Origin: Pseudo-nitzschia pungens
Lineage: Eukaryota > Bacillariophyta > Bacillariophyceae > Bacillariales > Bacillariaceae
Length of the DNA: 64,000 bases
Direction of reading: 5' to 3'
Assembly (NCBI GenBank): GCA_037355855.1
Contig: CM074763.1
Span: 2,914,001 to 2,978,000 of the forward strand
Within the stretch, counting starts at the first letter, position 1, and every line of letters starts with the position of its first letter. Of the stretch, positions 45,166 to 54,933 are shown in pieces. The notes under the pieces are model-generated. The model did no database searches, was not told the DNA's origin, and saw only the letters and a list, made by a program, of their open reading frames with translations. Made by a program: the position numbers and the translations under genes.

Positions 45166-46820
45166 GTATGACAACGAGAAACCTTCGTCACTCACACGAA
45201 TATCATGGAAATTGAAAGGTTCATAACGTTATGTTCACGTTTTCCATCGAATCAAGAAGGATGCAAGGCTTTGCATTCACGCTAAACTAGCTAAAATTGC
45301 GCTAACTTGACAAAAATCACAATATTAGAAATGCAGAGTACCGGTACTGTGTCGCAAACGGCTTTCGTTACCTGTAGCCATGGCAACTCTGCATGGGGTT
45401 TGCACCAAAAATTGAGCTTGATTCGAACTGAAGGCTTCAATTTCAGAAAAAAAACATGAGCATTTATCACGGTGGATTGTTTGATTTAAAGCTACCTTGT
45501 ACGAAGTAGTAATGCCCCGCAATCCTTCGTTGTTTTCAGGTTGATTGTCAATGTTGTTGTTGTCCCCTCAAATCTGATTGTCATTCAAGGTAACTCGTCC
45601 CAAATACTCTCACAGGCTTTTCAACATGTCGCCGTTTCCGATGACTAGGCTGCACTGTAAGTTATCGATCGAGTAACCCGTAATACAAAGGATGGCGAGC
45701 TCCAATTTCGTTTTCCAACACAAATTCCTCTCTTCCATCAGCTTTGATTTCGTCGAGGTATTCCATGATCCCTTTTTTCAACCTAGCAAATCGAATTTCC
45801 CACAGACAAGCTCCGACTTAGGAGCTACTTATTGGCCCATAAATAGAGGGCTTTCCGTTTGATGTTAGCCTCACTAACGGTCTCCATCTATCTTTCATTT
45901 TTTCGGCGTGTACATCGCAGAAAATCAATGACGAATTCTCTGCTCTGTTTACCACAACTTCGGTCCATGCACCACTTGCAACCGGAGCTATCTTCGTGCC
46001 ATCACCCAGTTTCGTAACTGGCCACCTTTAGTATCACCGTTGTTTCATAAAAGTTGTTTCACAACGATGTTCTCAGTTTGGAAATGTCATGGTGATGGTC
46101 TCGTCAATTGGGTTGATGTCGGTGGCATCATGAATATTATGAGTCTCAATAGTACCGGTAGCCTGATGCCGTTATGTGGGTCCCCCATTTTAAAATACGT
46201 ACTTCTCATCATAATGTACAGCAATGTACTTTACCGTACGGAACAATGTATGGAACAAGGGCTAAACCTTACTCCGTCTCGTACCGGTATTCATAATTAC
46301 GAAGTACGTACGAGTATATCCGTGGTTTCATCGAACGACAAGAATACTGTGGTCGCGGGAGAATTTACATACGATACAACCGAAAGTCGTGATTTTTAAA
46401 CGAAGTTTTTTCTACAAGAACTGACCTGACAGCCTCGGTGTTCCTTATCACGGGCCTGCTAATTATCCTTAATCCCGGATGGCGGGTCATCGAGCGCCAC
46501 ATACTGGTAACTTACTTGTAAGGTTACTCGTTATTTTGAAGAATAACTGTGTCGTTCGACTTCCACTGTCTGACATGAGACCGCGAATTTTTTTTTTTTT
46601 TGTTCTTCGAATGCATCCGGTATTCAATACCCGGCACCAACCCGCCAGTACACTATGAAACACCCATTAACAGATTCATGTCGAGCCTAAACATCGATCA
46701 CTTTCTCAATAGCGTATCACAAAGTAAACCCTCAACAACGATGCCTCTTCTTCTGACAGCATATTAGATGGTATTGTGTGTAGATTGTAGATTGAGAAAG
46801 GAAAAAGATTCGTTTCCATC
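45166..46820. other. Intergenic with gene fragment
   Basis: Apart from the minus-strand fragment at 45662-46027 it contains TACCGGTA-type words (46150-46320, 46500-46540) and a T12 run near 46590. No other gene seen. Confidence 0.5.
45662..46027 (-). pseudogene. Decayed gene fragment, unknown family
   Basis: A minus-strand reading frame of about 120 codons with strong coding character and one internal TAA (45820-45818). Before the stop: Gly-Asp-Gly-Thr-Lys-Ile-Ala-Pro-Val-Ala-Ser-Gly-Ala-Trp-Thr-Glu. After it: Leu-Trp-Glu-Ile-Arg-Phe-Ala-Arg-Leu and Ala-Arg-His-Pro-Leu-Tyr-Tyr-Gly, ending at TAA 45664-45662. No start codon; upstream frames are closed. Either a remnant of a larger gene or an exon set with a missed intron. 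I do not recognise the family. Confidence 0.55.
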
Positions 46821-48312
46821 ATGATGTATGGAATATACGATGCAATTTTTTCTGAGTATGCAAATCACGCACGTGTGGTTTTCTTCAACATTTATCTCTA
46901 CGTGAGAGGAATAAGAGGTATGATTTTGGACAGAAACATCAATACCAGTAGCTCGGCAATATTCGGCGACGATTCGACACATGATTCCGAAACCATCGAA
47001 TGTTTTGACAACTGGCTCCAGCAAGTTTGTATTGATGTGAAAAGGAACGATCCAACCATCGACGAAGTTGAAATTGATCACGGCGGAGAACTACACACTT
47101 TTGACGAGACCGATATGAGGCTGCTCACAAATGCTATGGAAAGAAACCGATTTGTGAAAAGTCTGAAATTCCGATGCATAACCATCGACAAAAATTCGGC
47201 CGAACTTCTGAAAACCATGCTTCAAAGCAGTACCAACGCAATAACGAATTTGCACATGGAGGAAATTCATGGTGAAGAAGGTACAATTGCAGCTGCGTTG
47301 GCTCTGACTCTCAGCCCGACAAGCTCCTTAAAATCGCTATGTTTCACGGGAAACCATATCGATGCGTTGAGCGCCAAGGCGATCGGTCTGATGTTGAAAT
47401 CAAACCGATCACTCACGGACTTGAGACTCTCCCAAATCTCAATAGATGTCGAAGGCGTTTCTCATATTGCGCTTGGATTGATGGGGAATAGAACTTTAAA
47501 AGTATTGGATTTGGAAGGAAACGCGCTAACCGACGCCTCGGTGTCCAAGATATGCAATGCGCTTGTTCACAACGAGACCCTAGAATTTCTCTGTTTGGAT
47601 TTCAACGATTTTGGGACGTTTGGGACCCGAGCAATCGCCTCGTTGCTACAGAGGAATAAGCACCTGAAGGAATTGCATCTATTTGGCAATCAAATCAATT
47701 CCGTCGGTGCCGTGGCTCTGGCTACTTCTCTACGCCAAAATTCTTCCCTGAAAAAATTAGTGCTCTCATTCAACAATATCGGCAACGACGGGGTCAAAGC
47801 ACTGGCCGAAGCTCTCACGGTGAACCACTCATTAACCCATCTGTCCTTCCCTTGCAATGGAATATGGAACGAAGGGATTGAGGCATTTGGCGATTGTCTA
47901 CCTAGAATGAAGGGGCTCGAAGAATTAAACGTGGGCGACTTATACGACACACCCGCTGCCGATTCCCTACTGGAAGGACTGAAGTGCAACACCCGACTTT
48001 CTACCCTCTACATACAGATACCTATCTGCGAGGAATACCATCTCGAGGATGATCAGACGATTGACGTTTCATCTCGGTATGGTTGCGGCAAGTACTACAA
48101 TAGAAGACGATATTGATTTTTTCCTTCGTCTGAACAGGAGTGGGAGGAGCCTGCTTCATTCTCCAACACCCGCTCCATCGAGTTTGTGGGCGGAAGCACT
48201 CGGAAGGGCCAACGCAAATCAAAGGCCAAACGGTATTCCGGACGTGTTGTACCACATGATTCGGGAAAAGCCAGATCTATTGTGCAATACTAGTAGAAAC
48301 CGTCAATTCTGA
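46821..48312 (+). CDS. Leucine-rich repeat protein (RNI-like), one frame break
   Basis: About 496 residues if one +1 shift near 48040-48115 is passed. The N-terminal 80 residues are unique. From about residue 130 to 390 there are eight or nine ribonuclease-inhibitor-type leucine-rich repeats (Leu-X2-Leu-X-Leu-X2-Asn with Gly-X3-Ile/Leu-Ala helices). In the second frame the C-terminal tail has Asp-Phe-Phe-Leu-Arg-Leu-Asn-Arg-Ser-Gly-Arg, then Pro-Asp-Val-Leu-Tyr-X2-Ile-Arg-Glu-Lys-Pro-Asp-Leu, an ending I associate with diatom LRR proteins. Likely a protein-binding scaffold; partner unknown. No signal peptide or membrane span. The start could be ATG 46821 or a later Met at about residue 34. 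Confidence 0.8.
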
Positions 48313-48703
48313 CACATCAGCTACAGATGCTTCTACGCCAAACACGTGACGGTGTGAGATGTTGGAAACTATTATGCTCTTACGCCCTGTAAAATAGAGT
48401 ATGAATAGAGTGTAATCCTTAGAAACTTTGTAAACATTTGGTCTTGACCGTAAATCAGTTCAAACCTCTTAGGATGGATATGGGGTTGAATGAAACAATG
48501 CAAGCCGGAAAATGATGGTGGTGTAGTGACTCGACTTGAGGCCATCGAACTCTCAATTGTTCGTTTTTGTTCTTTGCGTAAGGTTACTTTTTATCTTCGT
48601 TGTTTCCCACAGAAGATAATGTGAAGGCTATGCTTGGGCGTGTAGGTCCGTTATGAATGAAAAAAAGCTGTGCGCCTAGCATCCCCGATAGTGCGAATGG
48701 GAC
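48313..48703. other. Intergenic, convergent genes
   Basis: 3' flanks of the LRR gene (+) and the DUF4116 gene (-). Nothing else seen. Confidence 0.5.
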
Positions 48704-51700
48704 TTATGCTAGCGTATCGACCAGAGGGTCATCAACCTGTCGGTGCATTCTCATTTCGCTTTCCCCTTTTTTGAGTTTTTCTGAATCTTCTCTATTGTCC
48801 TCTACTTCTCTTTTCCTCTTTTTCCTCTTGTCTCTGAGGCGAGTGCCAATAATGTCTCGCTCCAGATATTTCACATCACGCACTTCGTACCAGTTATTGT
48901 CTTCTTTGCTCACTTTCATGAACCGCGCTCCTGTGTCCCATAGTTGGTACAATATCTTTTTCTTAAGTGCCCCTTTTACTTTATCTGTTGCTTTCTCGTA
49001 CTCATCAAAATGTTCGTTGAGCAATTTTTGGAACTCTTGTTGCTTTGGCCAGGTTTTATCCCCGTTTTGCCCCAGCACGATATCGGTCTTTTCGTTTAGT
49101 TCTGTGTGTGTCTCACTGTTTTGATTCCTATCGTAATTCTGAGAGGCAACCGAGACCATATTTCTATCTTCCTTGTTGATTTCATGCGAGCTGAGAACAT
49201 CAGAGAAAAAACCTCTACTCGACGTGATCTCATCAGATGCAAAGCACAAAGCGTCTCTATTTTCTTGGACAGCTTGCACAACAAACGATCTCTTCTCCGT
49301 TAACTCTTCTGCTGCAAATTGCAAGGCAGCTCCATTTTGTTTGACAGCTGCCAAGACCACTTCACTATCACCCCTAAGCTCCTTCCCAACATAGCGCAAG
49401 GCAAGTCCGTGATGTCTGACAGCAGCTAAGACAACATTTCTCTCAGCTCTCATTGTGTCCGATGCAAAGCGGAAAGCAACTCCGTGTTGGCTGACAGCAG
49501 CCAAGACCACTTCTTCATTTGCCCTCAACCTTTCTGATGCCAACCGCAAGGAAAATCCATTTTGTTGGACAGCTGCCAAGACAGTATCTCTGTCGTCCTT
49601 CAAGCGTTTAGATGCATACTCCAAGGCACCTCCATTTTGTTGGACAGTTGCCAAGACAATATCTCTGTCGTCCTTCAGGCGGTCAGATGCATACTCCATG
49701 GCATCTCCTCTATTTGTGACAGCTGCCAAGACAATATCTCTGTCGTCCTTCCAGTGTTCAGATGCATTTCTCAAGGCATCTCCATTTTGTTGGACAGCTG
49801 CCAAGACAATATCTCTGTCGTCCTTCAAGAGTTCAGATGCGTGCTTCAAGGCATCTGCACGATCTCTAATAGCTGCCAAGACAATATCTCTGTTGTGTTT
49901 CAAGCGTTCAGATGCAAATTCCAAGGCCAATCCATTATTTGTGACAGCTGCCAAGACAATATCTCTGTCGTCCTTCAAGCGTTCAGATGCATATATCAAG
50001 GCATCTCCATTTTGTTGGATAGCTGCCAAGACAATAGCTCTGTCGTCCTTCCAGCGTTCAGATACATACTTCAACGCATCTGCACGATCTCTACCAGCTA
50101 CCAAGACAATATCTCTGTCGTCCTTCAAGAGTTTAGATGCATGCTTCAAGGCGTGTCCATTATTTGTGACAGCTGCCATGACAATATCTCTGTCGTCCTT
50201 CAAGCGTTCAGATGCGTGCTTCAAGGCATCTGCAGGATCTCTAACAGCTACCAACACAATATCTCTATCGTGCTTCAAGCGTTCAGATGCAAATTCCAAG
50301 GCCAATCCATTATTTGTGACAGCTGCCAAGACAATATCTCCGTCGTCCTTCAAGCGTTCAGATGCATACTCCAAGGCGTGTCCATTATTTATGACAGCTG
50401 TCAAGACAATATCTCTGTCGTCCTTCAAGCGGTCAGATGCGTGCTTCAAGGCATCTGCAGGATCTCTAACAGCTACCAAGACAATATCTCTATCGTGCTT
50501 CAAGCGTTCAGATGCATACTCCAAGGCCAATCCATTATTTGTGACAGCTGTCAAGACAATATCTCTGTCGTCCTTCCAGCGTTCAGATGCGTGCTTCAAG
50601 GCATCTGCAGGATCTCTAACAGCTACCAACACAATATCTCTATCGTGCTTCAAGCGTTCAGATGCAAACTCCAAGGCCAATCCATTATTTGTGACAGCTG
50701 CCAAGACAATAGCTTCGACGTCCTTCCAGCGTTCAGATGCATACATCAAGGCATGTCCATTTTGTTTGACTGCTGCCAAGACAATAGCTTCGTTGTCCTT
50801 CCAGCGTTCAGATGCATACTCCAAGGCAAGTCCACTTCGTTGGACAGCTTCCAAGACAATATCTCTATCGTCCTTCAAGCGTTCTGATGCAAAGCACAAG
50901 GCATCTGCACGATCTCTAATAGCTGCCAAGACAATACCTCTGTCGTCCTTCAAGCGTTCAGATGCAAATTCCAAGGCATATCCATTTTGTTGGACAGCTG
51001 CCAAGACAATATCTCTGTCGTCCTTCAAGCGTTTAGATGCATACTCCAAGGCAAATCCATCTTGATGGACAGCTGCCAAGACAAAATCTCTGTCGTCTTT
51101 CAGGCGGTCAGATGCGTACTCCATGGCATATACTCTTTTTGTGACAACTGCCAAGACAATATCTCTGTCGTCCTTCAAGCGTTCAGATGCATGCTTCAAG
51201 TGATCTGCAAGATCTCTAATAGCTGCCAAGACAATATCTCTGTCGTCCTTCAAGCGTTCAGATGCATGCTTCAAGGCATATCCTCTATTTGTGACAGCTG
51301 CCAAGACAATATCTCTGTCGTCCTTCAAGCGTTCAGATGCATACTCTAAGGCACCTACATCTTGTTGGACAGCTGCCAAGACAATATCTCTGTCGTCCTT
51401 CAAGCGTTCTGATGCATACTGCAAGGCATATCCTCTATTTGTGACAGCTTCCAAGACAATATCTCTGTCGTCCTTCAATCGTTCAGATCCATACTCCAAG
51501 GCATATCCATCTTGTTGGACAGCTGCCAAGACAAAATCTCTGTCGTCCTTCAAGCGTTCTGATGCATACTCCAAGGCCTCTACATTTTGTTGGACAGCTG
51601 CCAAGACAATATATCTGTCGTCCTTCAAGCCTTCAGATGCATGCATCAAGGCACGTCCAATTCGTTGGACAGCTTCCAAGACAATATCTCTGTCATCCTT

Positions 51701-53149
51701 CAAGCGTTTAGATGCATACTCCAAGGCAAAAAATCCATCTTGATGGACAGCTGCCAAGACAATATCTTTGTCGTCCTTCGAGCGTTCAGATGCATACTTC
51801 AAGGCATATTCATCTTGTTGGACAGCTGTCAAGACAATATCTTTGTCGTCCTTCAAGCCTTCAGATGCATACATCAAGGCAAGTCCATTTTGTTGGACAG
51901 CTTCAAAGACAAAATCTCTGTCGTCCTTCAAGCGTTTAGATGCATACTCCAAGGAAGCTGAATATTTTGTGACAGCTGCCAAGACAATATCTCTGTCATT
52001 CTTCAAGCTTTCAGATGCATACTCCAAGGCGTTTTCATTTCGTTGGACTGCTGCCAAGACAATTTCTCTGTCATCCTTCCAGCGTTCAGATGCAAACTGC
52101 AAGGCACGTCCATTTTGTTGGACAGCTGCTGCGACAATATCTCCGTCGTCCTTCAAGCGTTTAGATGCATACATCAAGGCATGTCCATATTGTTGGAGAG
52201 CATGTCCATTTTGTTGGACAGCTGCTGCGACAATATCTCTGTCGTCCTTCCAGCGTTCAGATGCATGCTTCAAAGCATCTCCATTTTGTTGGACAGCTGC
52301 CAAGACAATAGCTTCGACGTCCTTCCAGCGTTCAGATGCATACATCAAGGCATGTCCATTTTGTTGGACAGCTGCCAAGACAATATCTCTGTCGTCCTTC
52401 AAGCGTTCAGATGCATACTCCAAGGCAAGTCCAATTCGTTGGACAGCTTCCAAGACAATATCTCTGTCGTCCTTCCAGCGTTCAGATGCATACTCCAAGG
52501 AAGCTGAATATTTTGTGACAGCTGCCAAGACAATATCTCTGTCATTCTTCAAGCGTTCAGATGCATCCTTCAAGGCATATCCATTTTCTTGGACAGCTGC
52601 CAAGACAATATCGCTATCGTCCTTCAAGCGTTCGGATGCATGCATCAAGGCACGTCCATTTTGTTGGACAGCTGCCAAGACAAAATCGCTATCGTCCTTC
52701 AAGCCTTCAGATGCATACTCCAAGGCATATACATTTTGTTGGACAGCTGCTGCGACAATATCTCTGTCGTCCTTCAAGCCTTCAGATGCGTGCTTCAAGG
52801 CGTTTTCATTTCGTTGGACTGCTGCCAAGACTATTTCTCTGTCATCCTTCCAGCGTTCAGATGCATATTCCAAGGCACGTCCATTTTGTTGGACAGCTGC
52901 TGCGACAATATCTCTGTCGTCTTTCAAGCGTTCAGATGCAAACTCCAAGGCGTCTCCATTATTCATGACAGCTGCCAAGACAATATCTCTGTCGTCCTTC
53001 AGGCGGTCAGATGCGTACTCCAAGGCAAGTCCAAATTCTCTGACAGCTTCCAAGACAATTTCTCTGTCGTCTTTCATCGTGTCCTCAAAATACTGCAGGT
53101 AATCGACGTCTCGTGCTACCGCAGCCATGGCAATGTCTCTGTCCCCCAT
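48704..53149 (-). CDS. Giant DUF4116 repeat protein with DUF6824-like tail
   Basis: A 1481-residue protein with a completely intact frame. Residues 1 to about 1290 are around fifty 25-residue units (75 bases) of the type Ala-Leu-X-Tyr-Ala-Ser-Glu-Arg-Leu-Lys-Asp-Asp-Arg-Asp-Ile-Val-Leu-Ala-Ala-Val-X-Gln-Asn-Gly. This is the DUF4116 repeat, expected to form a helical solenoid. The units towards the C-terminus are more diverged, and the middle ones are near-identical, implying recent expansion or gene conversion. The tail (about 1350-1435) carries a DUF6824-like domain (Asp-Ile-Val-Leu-Gly start, then Gly-Ala-Arg-Phe-Met-Lys-Val and Trp-Tyr-Glu-Val), common in diatoms and of unknown function, followed by a basic Lys/Arg segment that could be a nuclear signal. 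No signal peptide. Long antisense open frames are side effects of the 75-base period. Confidence 0.9.
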   Translation of the reverse strand: MGDRDIAMAAVARDVDYLQYFEDTMKDDREIVLEAVREFGLALEYASDRLKDDRDIVLAAVMNNGDALEFASERLKDDRDIVAAAVQQNGRALEYASERWKDDREIVLAAVQRNENALKHASEGLKDDRDIVAAAVQQNVYALEYASEGLKDDSDFVLAAVQQNGRALMHASERLKDDSDIVLAAVQENGYALKDASERLKNDRDIVLAAVTKYSASLEYASERWKDDRDIVLEAVQRIGLALEYASERLKDDRDIVLAAVQQNGHALMYASERWKDVEAIVLAAVQQNGDALKHASERWKDDRDIVAAAVQQNGHALQQYGHALMYASKRLKDDGDIVAAAVQQNGRALQFASERWKDDREIVLAAVQRNENALEYASESLKNDRDIVLAAVTKYSASLEYASKRLKDDRDFVFEAVQQNGLALMYASEGLKDDKDIVLTAVQQDEYALKYASERSKDDKDIVLAAVHQDGFFALEYASKRLKDDRDIVLEAVQRIGRALMHASEGLKDDRYIVLAAVQQNVEALEYASERLKDDRDFVLAAVQQDGYALEYGSERLKDDRDIVLEAVTNRGYALQYASERLKDDRDIVLAAVQQDVGALEYASERLKDDRDIVLAAVTNRGYALKHASERLKDDRDIVLAAIRDLADHLKHASERLKDDRDIVLAVVTKRVYAMEYASDRLKDDRDFVLAAVHQDGFALEYASKRLKDDRDIVLAAVQQNGYALEFASERLKDDRGIVLAAIRDRADALCFASERLKDDRDIVLEAVQRSGLALEYASERWKDNEAIVLAAVKQNGHALMYASERWKDVEAIVLAAVTNNGLALEFASERLKHDRDIVLVAVRDPADALKHASERWKDDRDIVLTAVTNNGLALEYASERLKHDRDIVLVAVRDPADALKHASDRLKDDRDIVLTAVINNGHALEYASERLKDDGDIVLAAVTNNGLALEFASERLKHDRDIVLVAVRDPADALKHASERLKDDRDIVMAAVTNNGHALKHASKLLKDDRDIVLVAGRDRADALKYVSERWKDDRAIVLAAIQQNGDALIYASERLKDDRDIVLAAVTNNGLALEFASERLKHNRDIVLAAIRDRADALKHASELLKDDRDIVLAAVQQNGDALRNASEHWKDDRDIVLAAVTNRGDAMEYASDRLKDDRDIVLATVQQNGGALEYASKRLKDDRDTVLAAVQQNGFSLRLASERLRANEEVVLAAVSQHGVAFRFASDTMRAERNVVLAAVRHHGLALRYVGKELRGDSEVVLAAVKQNGAALQFAAEELTEKRSFVVQAVQENRDALCFASDEITSSRGFFSDVLSSHEINKEDRNMVSVASQNYDRNQNSETHTELNEKTDIVLGQNGDKTWPKQQEFQKLLNEHFDEYEKATDKVKGALKKKILYQLWDTGARFMKVSKEDNNWYEVRDVKYLERDIIGTRLRDKRKKRKREVEDNREDSEKLKKGESEMRMHRQVDDPLVDTLA
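49330..53100 (-). repeat. 75-base coding tandem repeat
   Basis: About fifty head-to-tail 75-base units encoding the DUF4116 repeats. Plus-strand anchors such as GACAATATCTCTGTCGTCC recur every 75 bases. One irregular unit occurs near 52195-52230, where a partial unit is inserted. Confidence 0.9.
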
Positions 53150-53465
53150 CCACAGGCTCGATCCATCCCCAAGTCGTTATATTGTTGTTTCTCAACGCGT
53201 CCAAGAACGCCTGCTTTTCCATTACTATTTCCAAAACAATCGTGGTTTGCGAAAAGATTGTTGCTGAGAGACGATGTCCCGTTTCCGTTACCGACCAAGT
53301 AAGGGTTACCGTACCTGTAATTGTACTCGTGCGTATGATGTCCGTAGGATTTGATAATTATTTTTTCCGTTCAAAATGTCAAATCGAAATAACTGAGGAC
53401 GCAAACAGAATTTTCAATCTCAAGTTCAAGTCTCACAAAAATCGTAGACGTACGGTACCGGTACC
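53150..53465. other. Intergenic
   Basis: Upstream region of the DUF4116 gene up to the first Crypton-like copy; ends in overlapping GTACCGGTACCG words. Confidence 0.5.
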
Positions 53466-53799
53466 GTATCGGTAAAATGCAACTGTAGTTGCGCGCGCTA
53501 CGCGCTCGTGCAACTCCTACCACATAGTACGTATACAGAGGTACGTTCCTAAGTACGCCTCATTTTTTGACGTACGGGACCGTTTCTAATGGCTGAGAGT
53601 ACAGTACCGGTTGCTCTGTAGACCCCCTTAACGTTGCTGAAACAGTAGTTTTTTTCTCCGTATATTAACACGGAGGTGCGCAACCTTCGTTGCATTATTA
53701 ATAAAAACAGGACTAATGTCTATCGAAATTTCTGTCAGTAATCCACTGTTTGCTCACTATTTCACAGAAAAAAAACACAAACACCAAAACACTATGCCA

Positions 53800-53930
53800 A
53801 AGCTACTGCTACTATTAGTAGTACCACTTCTATTGGTAGTAGTAGTGGTGGTGGTAGTGGTAGTAGTACTACTAGTAGTAGCAGTGGTAGTAGTGGTAGT
53901 AGTCTATTACTATTACTAGTACTACTAGTC
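53800..53930. repeat. GTA/CTA triplet tract
   Basis: Interrupted AGT/GGT/CTA triplets with CTAGTA motifs. A second tract lies at 54250-54300. Confidence 0.8.
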
Positions 53931-53936
53931 CTACTT

Positions 53937-54200
53937 TGATATTTGATCATCAGCAAGAGATATGAATAAGACAACAGAAACAGCAACAACAGCAGCCCAC
54001 GGAGTGCTGGCAAACAATGAGTCTACAGGGGGATACAGTTCAAGCGATAGTATTGTACACACTCAGATACTACAAGAGACTCCCCTAGAGGTAGTACATT
54101 ACTAGTATTACATCCCCAATATGGTGCTTACTAATTTAAAGGAGATCAGAACAAAAGAGCTGAGCTCAGCTCAGTTCAGCTCTGTATGTATCTTGTTACC
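53937..54200 (+). mobile_element. Solo left arm of inverted-arm element
   Basis: Matches the left arm at 36970-37160: the GATATTTGATCATC start, GGAGTGCTGGCAAAC, GGATACAGTTCAAG, the CTCCCCTAGAGGTA part also seen in right arms, and the GAGCTGAGCTCAGC palindrome. It is nested in Crypton-like copy 0. Confidence 0.7.
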
Positions 54201-54933
54201 TTGTAGTATAGCACTGTAGCTTGGGCATGATGCCAATGGTGGTATGCATCTTACTACTAGTAGTAGTAGTACTACTACTACTAGTATTACTAGCAGCATT
54301 TCATGTATTTGTATTATACTACTAATAGCTCCATGAGAACATCTAAACAAGTGTGAGCTCTGGTATGTCAAACAAACAATCACATCTGGAGATACATGCT
54401 GTCTATCAGGACAGTACTCTAGGTAGTACCAGTAGTAGTATCCTTGCAGCCTTGCACCAACAACACCCTGGTGTTTCACTACTACTAGTACTACTAGTGT
54501 TGCTGTTTGTTTTGTTGGCTAGGGGAAGTACCCCTGTTGTTGCTGCTAAGGCATGTTTTCAAAGTTCAAGTTTATTTTTGTTACCCTTGTTGGTCTGTGG
54601 ATCCTCTCTTTAGATTGGCCGACCCGATGCCAAGCAAAATCAGATAACATTTCAAGAAAAAATCCATGTCAGATTTTATCACGTGATTTTACACGGTGTT
54701 TTTAGTTTTCGACTTCGAAATATTTTTGTGATGCCTTCTACCGGTCTTAGGCATCGCTCACACCCATCTGAGTGAGAGTGAATGCCATGTAGGATTGTAC
54801 ATGTTTCCCTGGTACTCATTCTTTTTTGTAACCAAATGAGTTTTGCGCGCGCCGAATGAGCCCACGTAGAAATTCTACATGTTTTCTGGTACTCATTCTT
54901 TTTAGTTGCATACTGTGTAGTTACCATCACCGT

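Larger units (their letters stand above)
53466..54933 (+). mobile_element. Crypton-like element copy 0, gutted
   Basis: Has the 5' leader shared with copies 1 and 2 (53466-53800, through the ATG-CCA start of the ORF) and the shared 3' end (about 54500-54933). The ORF is replaced by GTA/CTA triplet tracts (53800-53930), an arm of the long inverted-arm element (53937-54200) and more triplets (54250-54300). Non-autonomous remnant; it forms the first unit of the head-to-tail array. Confidence 0.8.

Noticed and set aside
49455..53102. Long plus-strand open frames of 440-540 codons
   Set aside because: They lie opposite the DUF4116 gene. The 75-base period is a multiple of three, so any frame without a stop in one unit stays open through the array.
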